Positions 10,781 through 21,259 are shown, counted from the first letter of the stretch. The stretch is DNA of 64,000 nucleotides from Arion vulgaris (GCA_020796225.1 CM036756.1:57628616-57692615); one strand, 5' to 3'. The notes: generated by a model not told the origin, from the sequence alone. A program made the numbers and translations.

Positions 10781-12090
10781 TTTTGTGATGGAGAGAATCT
10801 GGGCACTACATTTACAAACATTGACATCAGACACAAATGTCCAGGATTGTCATAGGGTTTTACTCTATCACCTGTGTTGTTCAACATATACACAGCAAAG
10901 GTAGCCCGAATTCAACAGTCCTGGTAGGCCGGATATTGACTTTTGCTGATGACATTCTATGATACAGCAATAGATAGGATAGACAAGAAATGATCCAACA
11001 CATTAAAGGGACAATACATGTCATCTCATGTTTGTGAAAGGAGTATAGCTGTTGGGTCAATCCTGCGTATTTTGTGAAGTTCTTGGAACAACTCCATAAT
11101 CAAGGCTGACCTACCGAAGTCACTTTTGACAGGCAAAATATTGACTGTTCTGGCAGGCTGTGCTATCTTGGAATAATCTTTAATCACAGCTTACCTTACA
11201 AATATCATGTTGAACAAACCATAAAGAGCTCCAAGCAAGTTCTTGCAGCACTAAAGCTATATAGTAACTGCATACTTTGTGCAGCTACTGCCTGTCCTAC
11301 TGTTCCATCAATTGATTATAATCATGATTGATACAAACTGGACATCCTCATGACATAGTGATCACAATGAGTGCCTAGAATGTATTCATAATAAAGGCAT
11401 ACATATAATCCTCTACTGTACTATACTCTCATTGTGATGATGAGATACATATGTAACTACTTGTCAGCATGCTTCATTCATGCTATTACCAAAACCAAAG
11501 TCTATAGATGTATTATGGTACAAGCTAAAAGCATGGTAGTTCACGTGACTAAAGACTGGTGCGACCCTACAAAAAAGGGAAGAATGTATACTGATAAATG
11601 AGAACAATGCAAACTTCCACACTATCATTATTTTTCTTGGAAGGCTCATGTTGAGAATGGGGCAATTGGAAAGGGGATCAGTTGACAGTACATAGTGCAG
11701 AGGATAAAGTGTAGATACAAATGGATCTGGAAATTGCTGAGAGAAAACACACCAGTTTTAATGGTTTCTTTAGCCAGGAACATGACAGTAAAAAGGGTCA
11801 CTGCCTTGATGAAGGAAGCATACATAATTATGATAATTACTGAAAGTATGGAAGAGAGGTTGAGGCCGTTACTGCTGCTCAACAATAGTTCTCGGAGACT
11901 CCGTTTACTACTGCAATTATTGTGGGGAAAGCCAAAAGTGGTAACTGAGTTTGGGAGTAGTCTGTAGTAGATGTTGTCTATGGATGCTTTTAGTCTCCAG
12001 TGGATAACTTGGATATTATTATATTGTCCTCGACATATGGGTCTTTGCGGTAATGAAGAGACATGTTTACATCGACATCACTTATAGTAT
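10780..12090 (+). pseudogene. I-like LINE remnant (RT to RNase H)
   Basis: Degraded but ordered along the plus strand. Around 10860-10905 is a motif resembling QGxxLSPVLFNIY; at 10928-10956 LTFADDIL (RT catalytic FADD); at about 11165 CYLGIIFNHSLPY. A stretch at 11330-11460 is collinear with the GLGILTISRSQC...NEGMRIVLG region at 20.2-20.9 kb. At 11990-12060 is a broken RNase H end, CPRHMGLCGNEE. Frameshifts and stops are frequent. It lies inside the putative first intron of the CISD3-like gene. Confidence 0.65.
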
Positions 12091-12191
12091 AGACTGGGTA
12101 ATATGTAAAGACAAGCAAGACTGAGGAGGTTCGTTGGACGTCGGGTAACATTTATTTTCGACGTAAATTACGGTTACACAATCCAAGAGAT

Positions 12192-12335
12192 TCTCCTAAA
12201 GGAGTTAATTCTTATTTTTCATGTTTGTTGGTCAACACGCTCTGATATAACCAATAAAAGGTTCGCCTTAGGTTGAAAGAGGCGTGCCTCGGCTTAAAGA
12301 GGCTTTAATCCCCTACTAAACAAACAAACAAGTTA
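12192..12335 (-). repeat. Dispersed repeat G, one copy
   Basis: About 145 bp, the reverse complement of the units at 39335-39480 and 39520-39665. It contains 'gctctgatataaccaataaa' and 'aaagaggctttaatcccc' and ends in aaacaaacaaacaa. Length and simple tail suggest a SINE-like retroposon, but I see no clear Pol III boxes. Confidence 0.6.
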
Positions 12336-12476
12336 CACAATCCATTCCATGATTATCTGAACTGAATTATCATCATGACAAGGAATCAATGGTAGAACTT
12401 ATTAAATTGTAAATCACGAAGGGCTGAAACAAACAATTCGTTAAAGGGGTTCAGTACATTCGAATTCGATACACAC

Positions 12477-12575
12477 TGGTAAAAGTCGAGGAATCAAACG
12501 ACTAGTGTTTGAAAATATATTGTGATGACTGCTATTTCTAAAACATTTCCTGGCGACATGTATGAACGATGCCAT
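12477..12575 (-). CDS. CISD3: Candidate first exon of the CISD3-like gene (mitochondrial presequence)
   Basis: On the minus strand an ATG at 12575 opens a 33-codon reading that starts MASFIHVARKCFRNSSHHN and ends RLIPRLLP, followed by gtgtgt as a possible donor in phase 0, which matches the phase-0 acceptor at 8539. The peptide has several Arg/Lys, many Ser/Asn and no acidic residues, as expected for a matrix-targeting presequence; joined to the next exon it runs into KRFSS. The three exons would give a 162-residue protein with cluster ligands near C90/C92/C101/H105 and C136/C138/C147/H151. The donor context (CCA|gtgtgt) is weak and the exon cannot be confirmed by homology, because presequences are poorly conserved. 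Confidence 0.45.
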
Positions 12576-12999
12576 CTTAACTTTTAAGTGCTGGGTGTGC
12601 AGCGAATAATAATGTAAAGAGAATATTTAATTAAAAAACAAAATAATGCGTATTTTACAGTAATGTGAACAATATGATATTATAATATAATAATAAATAA
12701 TTACAGTTGTCAATTAATTTTCTGTTATAACAGAAGTCACAGTGTTTACTGCGAGTTTAAGGAGGAATGTTTTTGATAAATGATGATAGTATTTAACTTC
12801 GACCCTTTTTACGTTACAAAGTTCATTTCATTATGATAACCAACGAAGACTAAACTTACTTATTTCACTATCAGCTTCTGTGTTTATCGTGTTTGAGACT
12901 GGTTTGATCATAACTTCGGTAGATCTTATACCAACCGTATTTTATAACGCTCTTTTTTCCCTCTAGCAAAGACCGATAGAAAGTTTCACCAACAAAAAC

Positions 13000-14230
13000 T
13001 TAACCTTCTTCGCCCTGTACCTTTTACCACTCCTTCCAATTGTCCACTACGATCTTCTCCTCCCACACAGGTGGTTTGTATTCCTCCAGACCTTCCATTA
13101 TCGGACAACGAGAGATCTGTTTTAAGTAAGGGTCTTAAGTTTGTTCCTCTCCGACCCACCATTGACCACTACTCAACTCTTCAAGATGTGACTCGTTTTC
13201 ACCGTGGCTTGCGCTTGAAATTTCACTTTCAGAACCAGGTTGACTTTGACCTATGTCCTGACACGAGTATGTTTTCCAAGTTTTCTACTCGTAAACATGA
13301 CTGGACACCCAAACCTGGTGCCTCTAACGCTCTTGATCTCTACATCAAGAATACTATACATGATATTGGACTGCTCCACCCAAAACGCCTTTGGCAGTCT
13401 AACATGTCACCGTCGGAGTTTCGTGCTCATCACACCTCCGTCGACGTGATGACATTGTTATCAAACCCGCCGACAAAGGCGGAGCTATAGTCGTCTGGAG
13501 CAAAGATCTTTACCTTCAGGAAGGTCATACCCAACTGCGTGACACTCAGTTTTATAAAACCAGCCCTACTGATGTCACTCAGTCTAATAATAATAAGGTT
13601 CGTGAAGTCATTAAGAACTTAATTGCCACGAACGACCTTCCATCCAGTGCATCATCACTCTGTGTGATCGATAGCTGTTTGGGTAAACCCGCCTTTTATA
13701 TGCTCCCAAAATTCATAAACTCCACAATCCTGGTAGGCCTATCGTTTCTGCTTGCTCTTGCCCTACGGAACACATCTCCGAATTCCTTGATAGCATCTTT
13801 AATCCCATAGTCACCACACTCCCGTCATTTTTGAAGGATACAAACCACGCTTTGTCTGTCTTTTCTACCATTGAGTTGCTACCGAGAGAACCTACCGTCT
13901 CTTCCTCCTTGATGTGTGCTCATTGTACACTTCTATACCTCATCCTGACGGCCTTATAGCTCTCCAGTTCTTTCTCAATAGGAGAACTAATCCACTTGTG
14001 TCAACTTCTGCTCTCCTTCGTCTTGCGGAACTAGTTCTCACTCTTAACTCCTTTCAGTTTAATGACCAATTCTTTGAGCAGATCAGTGGGGTTGCCATGG
14101 GTACTAAAATGGGACCTAGTTATTCTTGTCTATTCATGGGTTATCTTGAACACCTAGTATGGACTACATATGATGGCCCCTTCCGTCTGTCTATCACAGA
14201 TACATTGATGACTGTATTGGCATCACTGAT
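13000..14230 (+). pseudogene. Penelope-like reverse transcriptase, frameshifted
   Basis: Reading starts in the frame of 13071-13490 (FVPLRPTIDHYS, FHFQNQ, NMSPSEFRA), then shifts to give DDIVIKPADKGGAIVVWSKD and [18 protein letters not shown], then shifts again to [11 protein letters not shown] near 13910 and SGVAMGTKMGPSYSCLFMG near 14090. A further shift just before 14200 leads into RYIDDCIGITD, the catalytic YxDD box. These blocks in this order are the Penelope-like RT. At least three single-base frame changes inactivate it, unless some are sequencing errors; the protein blocks themselves are well conserved. Confidence 0.85.
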
Positions 14231-15268
14231 ATGCCTGAAGCCGATTTGTCACGCTTCATTAATTTCATTAATGTTTTCAACCCTTCTATTCGTTTTACTT
14301 CTCACATCTCCACTACTTGTGTCAACTTTCTTGACATTACTATCACCTTACGCCTATCCGCTATCACTACATCAGTATATTACAAGCCTACTGATGCACA
14401 TAGTTTTCTCCTCTATACTTCTTCCCATCCCCGGGCTTGTCGTGACTCTTTGCCATTCGCGCAGCTCTTACGCCTTCGTCGCCTTTGTAGTGAGGACGAT
14501 GATTTTCTTGAGAGATCTCGCGAGATGCTTGATTTCTTTCGTAGGCGCCTATACCCGGAGAGGGTGCTTGTCTCGGCTATGCATCGAGTTCAGAAAATCA
14601 CTCGCCAGCAGGCCCTTACCAGCCAGCATAGGACTACTAACTCTGACAGAGTCAAACTTATCTTAACTTACCACCCCCATAGTTCCCTGGTGAAAAATGT
14701 TTTATTCCGTCATCTGTCTCTCCTTAGATCAGATCCTGAGACCCGTTCTGTCTTCCCCTACTATCCTTTGGTGTCTTACAGACGGGACAGAAGTCTTAAA
14801 GATATGTTGGTACACAGTCGCCTTAAGTCCAATATCCAGACTCATTTTGGCACTGTCCAGTGTGGTCGTCGGCGTTGCAACACGTGTGCTTATGTGATAC
14901 AGACGCGTACTGTATCTTTTCCTTTAGGCACGTTTCTTATTGACGATGGGTTCACATGCGAGTCCCGTAATCTTATCTATGCCATTATCTGTAAGCGGTG
15001 TAACAAGGCTTATATCGGCGAGACAGGCAAGAGGCTCAGTGACCGATTCGCCCAACACTTACGCGACATACGCCAATGCTCTGTGACCCCTGTAGCCACC
15101 CATTTCAATGATACTGGCCATTTAGGTGCTCACGATGTCCAGGTCACAGCCATCCGATCATGTTCCTCGGATGATCGCAGTCGATTTGCTCTGGAGAATC
15201 GGTTGATTTCTTTGTATGGTACCTTGCGACCACGCGGGCTCAACGTATTACATTCTTATGCTTCTTAG
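14231..15268 (+). CDS. Penelope-like element C-terminal ORF, GIY-YIG endonuclease
   Basis: An uninterrupted 345-codon frame. Residues 1-110 finish the RT (thumb-like region, with YYKPTDAHSFL at 50-60). Residues 150-210 are the linker, followed by CGRRRCNTC at 211-219, the Cys motif usual between RT and endonuclease. GIY-YIG follows: IYAIICKRC at 249-257, AYIGETGKR at 260-268, R272 in SDRFAQHL, and a late Glu in ALENRLISLYG. All these landmarks look intact. The annotated ATG is only the first Met in the open frame; the natural protein is continuous with the RT upstream. Confidence 0.88.
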   Translation: MPEADLSRFINFINVFNPSIRFTSHISTTCVNFLDITITLRLSAITTSVYYKPTDAHSFLLYTSSHPRACRDSLPFAQLLRLRRLCSEDDDFLERSREMLDFFRRRLYPERVLVSAMHRVQKITRQQALTSQHRTTNSDRVKLILTYHPHSSLVKNVLFRHLSLLRSDPETRSVFPYYPLVSYRRDRSLKDMLVHSRLKSNIQTHFGTVQCGRRRCNTCAYVIQTRTVSFPLGTFLIDDGFTCESRNLIYAIICKRCNKAYIGETGKRLSDRFAQHLRDIRQCSVTPVATHFNDTGHLGAHDVQVTAIRSCSSDDRSRFALENRLISLYGTLRPRGLNVLHSYAS

Positions 15269-15501
15269 TACTTCCTCTTCCCATGCTTTGTAATCTATAT
15301 GGGTATATGTTGCATGTATTCAAGTTATATCTTTACTAGATGTTTCATTGTTTCTTTTCCGTTCTATTTCTAGTTTTTTATGTGTGTTTTTGTGTTACAT
15401 TTATTTCGTTATTCTTTTTATTCCAGATTTTCCTTAGATACGTTTGTATTTGGTCGTCCATTTGTGTTTCATTTTAATTTGTCACTCCTGTTGTTCGTTT
15501 G

Positions 15502-15533
15502 CTTGATAAAGGCCTTGTTGGTAGAAACGCTGC
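15502..15533 (+). ncRNA. Hammerhead-ribozyme-like motif of the Penelope element
   Basis: The sequence cttgataaaggcc-ttgtt-ggtagaaacg resembles the hammerhead core CUGANGA, stem II, GAAAC. Hammerhead motifs are an established feature of Penelope-like element ends. Here core and stem positions have changed (tgataaa instead of tgatga; imperfect stem II), so this is likely a decayed ribozyme. I did not find a matching copy at the 5' side. Confidence 0.45.
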
Positions 15534-15719
15534 TGTATTTTGTCACTGTTTTTGTAATTTGCATTGTTTTTGTAATTTGTGAAACTACAGTACTTTGTGA
15601 TTACGTGTTTTGTCTATTCTACATAGGTCTTTAAGTTTTGAGGGTTTTCCATAACCATATCCAGTGTTTGTCTTACTGTATATTTTTTGTTTTTGTGCGT
15701 TCGACCTCTTGATAAGACA

Positions 15720-16165
15720 GCGAGTGGTAGATTTTCACTTTGGTGTTGACTTCCTTAGACAATACATCGGCACTCTCATTGCCTTGAATGACACAGTGAG
15801 CTGGAATCTACAACGAGTGAGTTTCTGCCGTTTTTGACATCCGAGCAAGTTCTCTTTCTAGGTTTTGTACTGTGTTGTCAGTGGATTTAACTTCCATGGT
15901 CTGCATGACTGGCAGTGAGTCTGTATGAAAGATCAACTTGCCTGCAGGTGCTTGCAGCTTATTCATGTACATGTACTGCTATCTGTGCGGCAGAGAGTTC
16001 AGCTTTGTAGTTGGAACACATTAGTCCAGTGGAGACCGCTACAGACACAGTAGTGGCATCTGTGTGCTTAATGTAAACTTCTGCTTCACCATTCATGGTT
16101 GCCTCCATTGCCGATCCATCTGTGTTAATTCTTGTCCAGCATAAAACGAATAAGGGTATTCGATA
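15720..16165 (-). pseudogene. I/Jockey-like LINE RNase H remnant
   Basis: Minus strand reads RINTDGSAMEAT then CSNYKAELSAAQIAVH (first Asp and the catalytic Glu region of RNase H), then after a shift a HTDSLPVMQTME-like segment and NTVQNLERELARMSK, collinear with the RNase H at 7560-7690. The terminal HCGxxGNE motif is also present, degraded, at 15770-15830. Frameshifted. Confidence 0.65.
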
Positions 16166-16640
16166 CAAAAGAATACACTTGATGTTCAAATCAAGTTAGA
16201 TATTTGATGCGAGAAATTGTTCTTTCAACCATAATAATGAATCGTTTCGTTATACAAAGAGACTATTACAAACAAAATATGAGGCATTCTCGACCAGTAC
16301 TAAAGTAAAACACGATACATGGTCAGGACTTTGATAAATGAGGCTATGGTTAAGGGTGGGGGAACTTTAGCGCAATTTGAATGTCGTATGAATACAAGAA
16401 TGGTTCTGAGCTCATTCCCGCACCCGATGTTCCACAAGTGAGAAAAACAATTGGTCCTTCTATCTCATGCATACTTGGCGCTAGAAATGTGGTGACAAGT
16501 ACTTCATACCCTACGGCACTTTTATGTATTGGGGCACAACTGACTGATGGTTGTGGAGGCTTGGACGTCATGTGATGATCGCAATATTACTACAAATAAT
16601 AATAACAATAGTAATATTAGTAAAGATGCCGATAATTTCT
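16165..16640. other. No recognisable feature
   Basis: Overlapping short ORFs exist on both strands at 16350-16575 but neither looks like a known domain and neither has credible splice or start context. Confidence 0.4.
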
Positions 16641-16885
16641 CTAGTAAAAAACGCAAAAGAGTTGGGTTAGATGGCAGGAGAATGGTTACAAAATAAAACC
16701 AGACTGCAAAAGCAGAAAGAGCTTGGTACGAAAAAACTGAAAATTAGTTCTTTTGTCTTGAAATCTGAGTAACGTTAACGGCGGCAGAGTAAAATAGAGC
16801 GCCATGAATGTTTGACACGGACGCCATGGCAACAGGGGGCACTACGTTGAAAAGAGCTGTCCTACTGTCCGCAATGGCAGCGGGA
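16640..16885. repeat. Dispersed repeat H, copy 1
   Basis: About 230 bp shared with 32868-33098 in the same orientation, e.g. 'gaatggttacaaaataaaac', 'cttgaaatctga' and 'gcgccatgaatgtttgacac'. No coding capacity or TIRs seen; family unknown. Confidence 0.6.
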
Positions 16886-17244
16886 TTTTTTCATTTTTAT
16901 TATCAAGAGTTTAACAGTGCAGTGAAAAGAAAAGCCTCAAGAAAAATTAGAAAAAAGGGGGCATGTGGACGGGTGAGGTTTAATTAGGCAGAGAAAGTAT
17001 GCACTTAATATTTTTTTAGCCGCGTCTAGCAATACGTAATGAGCTGTAGATGGCATCTGTCAAGTACCTGTCATTAAATCGATAACTTTCCATTCAGTGT
17101 GTTCTTCGTATGTTTATTGAGAGCAGAGTTTACAGACAATAGGCATGACAAGTGTGAGAGATTTCACAGAACTAGGACTTATTTTACTGCGATCAGGCTA
17201 CCCAGTTCCATTTCTTGCTATATTTTCTCAGATAAACTGTGTAT
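16886..17244. other. No recognisable feature
   Basis: AT-rich spacer between repeat H and the retroposon at 17258. No exon or repeat seen. Confidence 0.4.
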
Positions 17245-17257
17245 ATATAGTCTAACG

Positions 17258-17754
17258 TGGCCGCAGAGGCAATAATGTAAGGATATAAAGTGGCACCATG
17301 GTCAGTGAGCTGGCACTGACCAAGACCCTACCCCACCTCCAGGGGGTGACCATGGTAAGAGATTAATGGGAAGGGATCAAAGGAGAATTACTCTGGTATA
17401 AGTAGAAGTGTAGGTGCATACATGTCTGATATGAGATCTGATCCCAATATATCACGGTGGTATCTCAGTGTGAGTACGCCTATACGCCTTTCCTGTCCGA
17501 TAAAGAGTCAAAGTCGACAAACAATACAAATCTGACGCCCGTGTGTTTACTGGTGCCAGAAGTTGAGAAAATAATAGATCCACTATTACCTGTATACAGC
17601 GAAAGTGAAGATTTGACGTGGGATTAGCTACCCCACCCTGTAAAAATACTAAAGTTATAAAAACCACAACCAAGCATACGAGAACTTGCAAGGCTTTGAT
17701 TGAGAACCTATGCCTCCTTGGAGGCGAAGGATAAAGAAGTAGAAGAAAAAGAAG
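17258..17754 (+). mobile_element. Unclassified retroposon with 13-bp target duplication
   Basis: Flanked by atatagtctaacg at 17245-17257 and 17755-17767. The 3' end is purine-rich (gaagtagaagaaaaagaag), the tail expected of target-primed reverse transcription. The roughly 500-bp body has no long ORF and no obvious tRNA-like head; it starts tggccgcagaggcaat. It may be a SINE with a non-tRNA head or a 5'-truncated LINE end. Confidence 0.75.
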
Positions 17755-17812
17755 ATATAGTCTAACGCAATCAAAAATTATAACTTGCTTTCGTTTGTTT
17801 AATTGTATGCTT

Positions 17813-18000
17813 TGTTTGACCTCACTGCTGATTAGCGGATGTGTACGCTATATTTGTGCATCACTGGACGATGCTCATTTTCCGATAATATTACAATCGA
17901 CTCTCTGCCTGGAGAGTCGATTGTAATATTATCGGAAAATGAGCATCGTCAGTGATGCACAAATATAGCGTACACATCGCTAATCACAGTGAGTCAAACA
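17813..18000. repeat. Long near-perfect inverted repeat (foldback)
   Basis: Arms 17813-17905 and 17912-18000 pair almost completely around a loop of about 4-6 nt (centre near 17908). I see no substitutions between the arms, only four single-base insertions in the left arm. Either a very recent palindrome or MITE-like foldback, or a hairpin artefact of long-read assembly. Confidence 0.88.
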
Positions 18001-18024
18001 TATGAAAATGTGCACTTGGACGTT

Positions 18025-18195
18025 ATGAGTTAGCTTCATAATTACATCGGGGACCTTCGCAGGTGCTACGGAGTTCGTGCACTGATGCAGAGATCTCCCT
18101 GTGTAAGAATGAGATTGGAGCACACTTGGTTACTCATCGAAGTGCAATGATGATGGGCCTATGAGTCAATCAATTAATCAATCAATCAATCAATA
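18025..18195 (+). mobile_element. SINE-A 3' part
   Basis: Contains 'gtgctacggagttcgtgcac', 'gagattggagcacacttggt' and 'gtgcaatgatgatgggccta', followed by a clean tail (tcaa)n at 18170-18195. The 5' head is missing. Confidence 0.75.
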
Positions 18196-18255
18196 TGAGA
18201 TAGATAAAAAATTAGAATCGTCGACTGTGTAAGCGCTCTGCAGTTAATATCGTTA

Positions 18256-18258
18256 GCT

Positions 18259-18298
<40 letters not shown>
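18256..18298. repeat. (CT)n microsatellite
   Basis: About 21 uninterrupted CT dinucleotides. Confidence 0.95.
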
Positions 18299-18300
<2 letters not shown>

Positions 18301-18379
18301 AGTTTTTTAAACCTTGGTTGGGAAATAGGTCCTCAACCAACTCACGACAAATCTTCCCATCTCTATCTATTTATCTATT

Positions 18380-18850
18380 TTCAGCTCTTCTGTATGGCTC
18401 TGCCTTAAAATTTTGTTATCTCTGTATTTCTAGGCTTTCCTCTCTTTCATATCCTCAGTGGGTTCCAGACAAGAGTCCTTCTTGATATATTCCCTTCAAG
18501 TTTTCTCAAGGTATGTCTATCCAGCACTAGCGTTTTTTTCCACCTCTTGGTTTATTGGGATCTGTCTTGGTTTGTCAATAAACTTATCATTTGTGGTCAT
18601 ATCATACAATCTGTCCCTTTACTCTGCGCAGACACCAGTTGATAAATGTTTGCAATATACTCGTTTTTGTTTTAGTCGTTCACCATGTTTCTGACCCCTA
18701 CAGCAGAGTAGCTTTAACACTGGAATGAAATATTCTAATTTGATTCTAGATTTAACTTCTTTAGACTTCCACACATTTTATAGTGCAATGAAAGCTCCTC
18801 TTACCTTCTGTATTCTTATTCTGACATCTGTTTTTATTTATTTATCTTTG
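18380..18850 (-). pseudogene. LINE C-terminal remnant
   Basis: Minus-strand fragments (KLEYFIPVLKLL; CKHLSTGVCAE) are collinear with the plus-strand LINE at 30580-31090, which has the post-RT FxYLG motif. Heavily broken. Confidence 0.5.
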
Positions 18851-18933
18851 TCCCAATGTTTTCCAAGCATGCTTGTGATTAAGTTGGGTTTCACTCAGTG
18901 AGATCGGGTTGTCGTTTGCTTGCTTCATCATCA

Positions 18934-19360
18934 TCATATAATTTGTCCTGAGCAGAACTTTGTCATCTCAACATTTCTCTTTAATTTCTCTCTCTCATAG
19001 GCCAGATGTCCTACCTCTGCAGCCGTCATGTTCAAACCATCAGATACATCCTGAATCCAACTTCTTCGTGGTCTTCCTATTAATTTCTTTGCCGGTTGGC
19101 CTCCTTCCATGATGGTCTTCTCCAGCCCTTCATGTCTTTTTATATGTCCAAAATATCTAAATTTTTTCTTTCTTATTTGTAGCATCAGCCAGTTTTCTTT
19201 AATGTTGAGTTCTCTCTGGATATATCTATTTGTTCTCTTCTCTGTCCAAGATATACGGAGGACTCTTCGGTAACACTTATATTCGAAAGCACATATATGT
19301 TTTTTCATTGCGTTATTAAATGTCCATGCTTCACACCCATATGTACTCATCTGTGTCTTT
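18934..19360 (-). pseudogene. RTE-like LINE C-terminal region
   Basis: A 138-codon open frame on the minus strand: YGCEAWTFNNAMKKHI, YKCYRRVLRISWTEKRTN, FRYFGHIKRHEGLEK, GRPRRSWIQDV. These are the standard blocks after the RT in RTE-type LINEs. RT and endonuclease are absent, so this is a 5'-truncated copy. Confidence 0.75.
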
Positions 19361-19489
19361 CCCTCTTTAGCATGTGATTACTGGATATGTCTTGAGTGCA
19401 TTGTCTTTGATTGTTTTTTCTAATAGTTGTTACTATACTTCTAGATGAGCGTCTAATATTACTGGAGGAAGTAAATAAAAAAAAGTTAG

Positions 19490-19625
19490 TATAGTACATT
19501 AACTTTGTTGAGAGAGGAAATAAATATCAGTTTCAGTTCCACGGAGGAGATTGACCGAGTTACCCAGGACAAAGTGGTATGGCGAAATTGCTTGCAGGCC
19601 CTATATAACGTATAAAGGTACGAGA
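19490..19625 (+). pseudogene. LINE 3' fragment
   Basis: Plus strand ends with VVWRNCLQAL, the same terminal block as the LINE at 60930-61530. Only the last few dozen codons remain. Confidence 0.5.
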
Positions 19626-19699
19626 TGAATTATTATATTATAGTTCCTTACGTTTTATTCAGATTTGTTCCCTTTTTTAATGAGTTGTTTCTTCAAATG

Positions 19700-21000
19700 T
19701 AGGTTATTGGTTATTGGTTACTAAACTGACGTCATTGCACTCCGGGCAGACCTATAGGTGCCCAGTCTCCCCAACAGATATCGAAGAGTATGCATACTGA
19801 TGGTTCCTGTGGCTCGCTGATTAAACACACCTCTCACTCTGCCTCTCAGGCATCCAGTTCGACTTGAACAACGGGTAACTCCAAACTGCTTAAATCGCTT
19901 GATCGATTCAACATCGATTTTAGTGTCCTCATCCAACAGAGAGTCGCGAAGAGACCAAAGAATATCCCCTTATCCATCTTCAACTCCCCAACAATCGATG
20001 CTGTTGATGCAAGCCTGTCCGCTTTCTCATTACCTAAACACCCACATGCCCAGGACAGTATATCCACGTAAGCCGCTGGAGGTTAGAAACTTCTATAGAC
20101 GACATCCACTCATACCGAAACCTGCCCTTCTGGAGCTTGTGAAGCATCGACTGAGAGTCAGAAACAACAACTGCCCCAGTAAATGAAGTCCCAGAAATCC
20201 AATGGAGGGCAGCAGTAACGGCCTCAACCTCCATCCTCATACTAGAAGTAGTTGTCCTGTATGCCCCACTTCGCTCTGAAAAACCCTACCATGCGCATTA
20301 GCCAAGAAACCCCAGCTGGATTTCTCACCACGTTGAACCGACCCATCGGTATATACAACATCATCATCCCTTGCATTATCTTCTATCAGCTGCTTAACTG
20401 CGAGATCAGCCTTCATGTTGCCCCAATCTCTACATTCTCTTCCAAGAGTAATGATAACGTTGAAATAGTTCATCATGCTACCATCTGTTGGGATCCATTC
20501 TTCCCCTTTTGGTAGGGTCGCAACCGTAGTCAGCTGGCCAATTGTTCTCTCAGCCTGGGCCATCCACGACATGCCACGCTTGATTCTTATACCCTTAACA
20601 TCATTAGTGTTCTTGTGTAGTGGATGTCTCTTATCCGAAGTAACCCGCATATATGCCTTGGTTTGGGCGATTGCATGACGGGAGCGTAGTGACAGAAGGC
20701 CAAGAATATATCTCATCTCCACAATGGGGGTATCTCTAGTGCAGCCCAGAACTATACGCATACCTTCATTCTGAACCCGTTCGAGTCGTTCACATTGTGA
20801 TCTTGATATCGTAAGAATTCCGAGTCCGTAATCTACCACTGACATTATCAGTCGATCGAACAAAATGGCAAGTAGTCTCTGTTCAAGGTGTGCGGCCAAC
20901 ATAACTTTGAGAGCCACAAGACCACGCTTGCACCGTTGTATCGTCTGTTCAATATGGTGTTTGAAAGATAGACAAATGCAGGTGTCATATTTAATCAGCA
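19700..21000 (-). pseudogene. I-like LINE: RT C-terminus and RNase H
   Basis: The best copy of this family. The minus-strand frame 20917-20237 (226 codons) covers the region after the RT (LGILTISRSQCERLERVQNE, MRIVLGCTRDTP) and enters RNase H with DDVVYTDGSVQRGEKSSWGF (catalytic Asp). The next frame, 20240-20034, holds MRMEVEAVTAAL (catalytic Glu), VVVSDSQSML (catalytic Asp) and CPGHVGV. A third frame continues with GNEKADRLAS. At least two frameshifts. A 3' segment at 19705-19795 is also present inside the remnant at 6412-6492. Confidence 0.8.
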
Positions 21001-21259
21001 GAAAAATGTGTTACATTACTAACATATCAATAGAGCCATCATTTACATTAAGGGATAATACTGGTCGATAAATAGTACTACACATACTGTGTATATCACG
21101 TCAAAGTTTCTATTTTTGGTAACTGGACCGACATTCAAATGATAGAAATTAATAGTGCAGTATTTGATTGTTATTTGGATGGGCGGATGGAGCAAAACCA
21201 TGCATGTAAATTTAATTCTCTTCCATACAATCCCGTAAGAATATGAAGTATTGGAGACA

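Larger units (their letters stand above)
12960..15700 (+). mobile_element. Penelope-like retroelement with GIY-YIG endonuclease
   Basis: One long plus-strand element whose protein can be followed from about 13000 to the stop at 15268, followed by about 430 bp of T-rich 3' sequence containing a hammerhead-like motif at 15502-15533. Order: N-terminal region, reverse transcriptase, Cys motif linker, GIY-YIG endonuclease, which is the arrangement of endonuclease-bearing Penelope-like elements. The upstream half is frameshifted and the C-terminal ORF is intact. Exact termini and target duplications were not identified. Confidence 0.88.

Noticed and set aside
15380..15634. 84-codon hydrophobic ORF
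   Set aside because: It is the T-rich 3' region of the Penelope-like element; the hydrophobicity comes from T-rich codons.
16350..16575. Overlapping ORFs on both strands (64 and 73 codons)
   Set aside because: No recognisable domain, no splice context and mutual overlap in antisense; likely chance.
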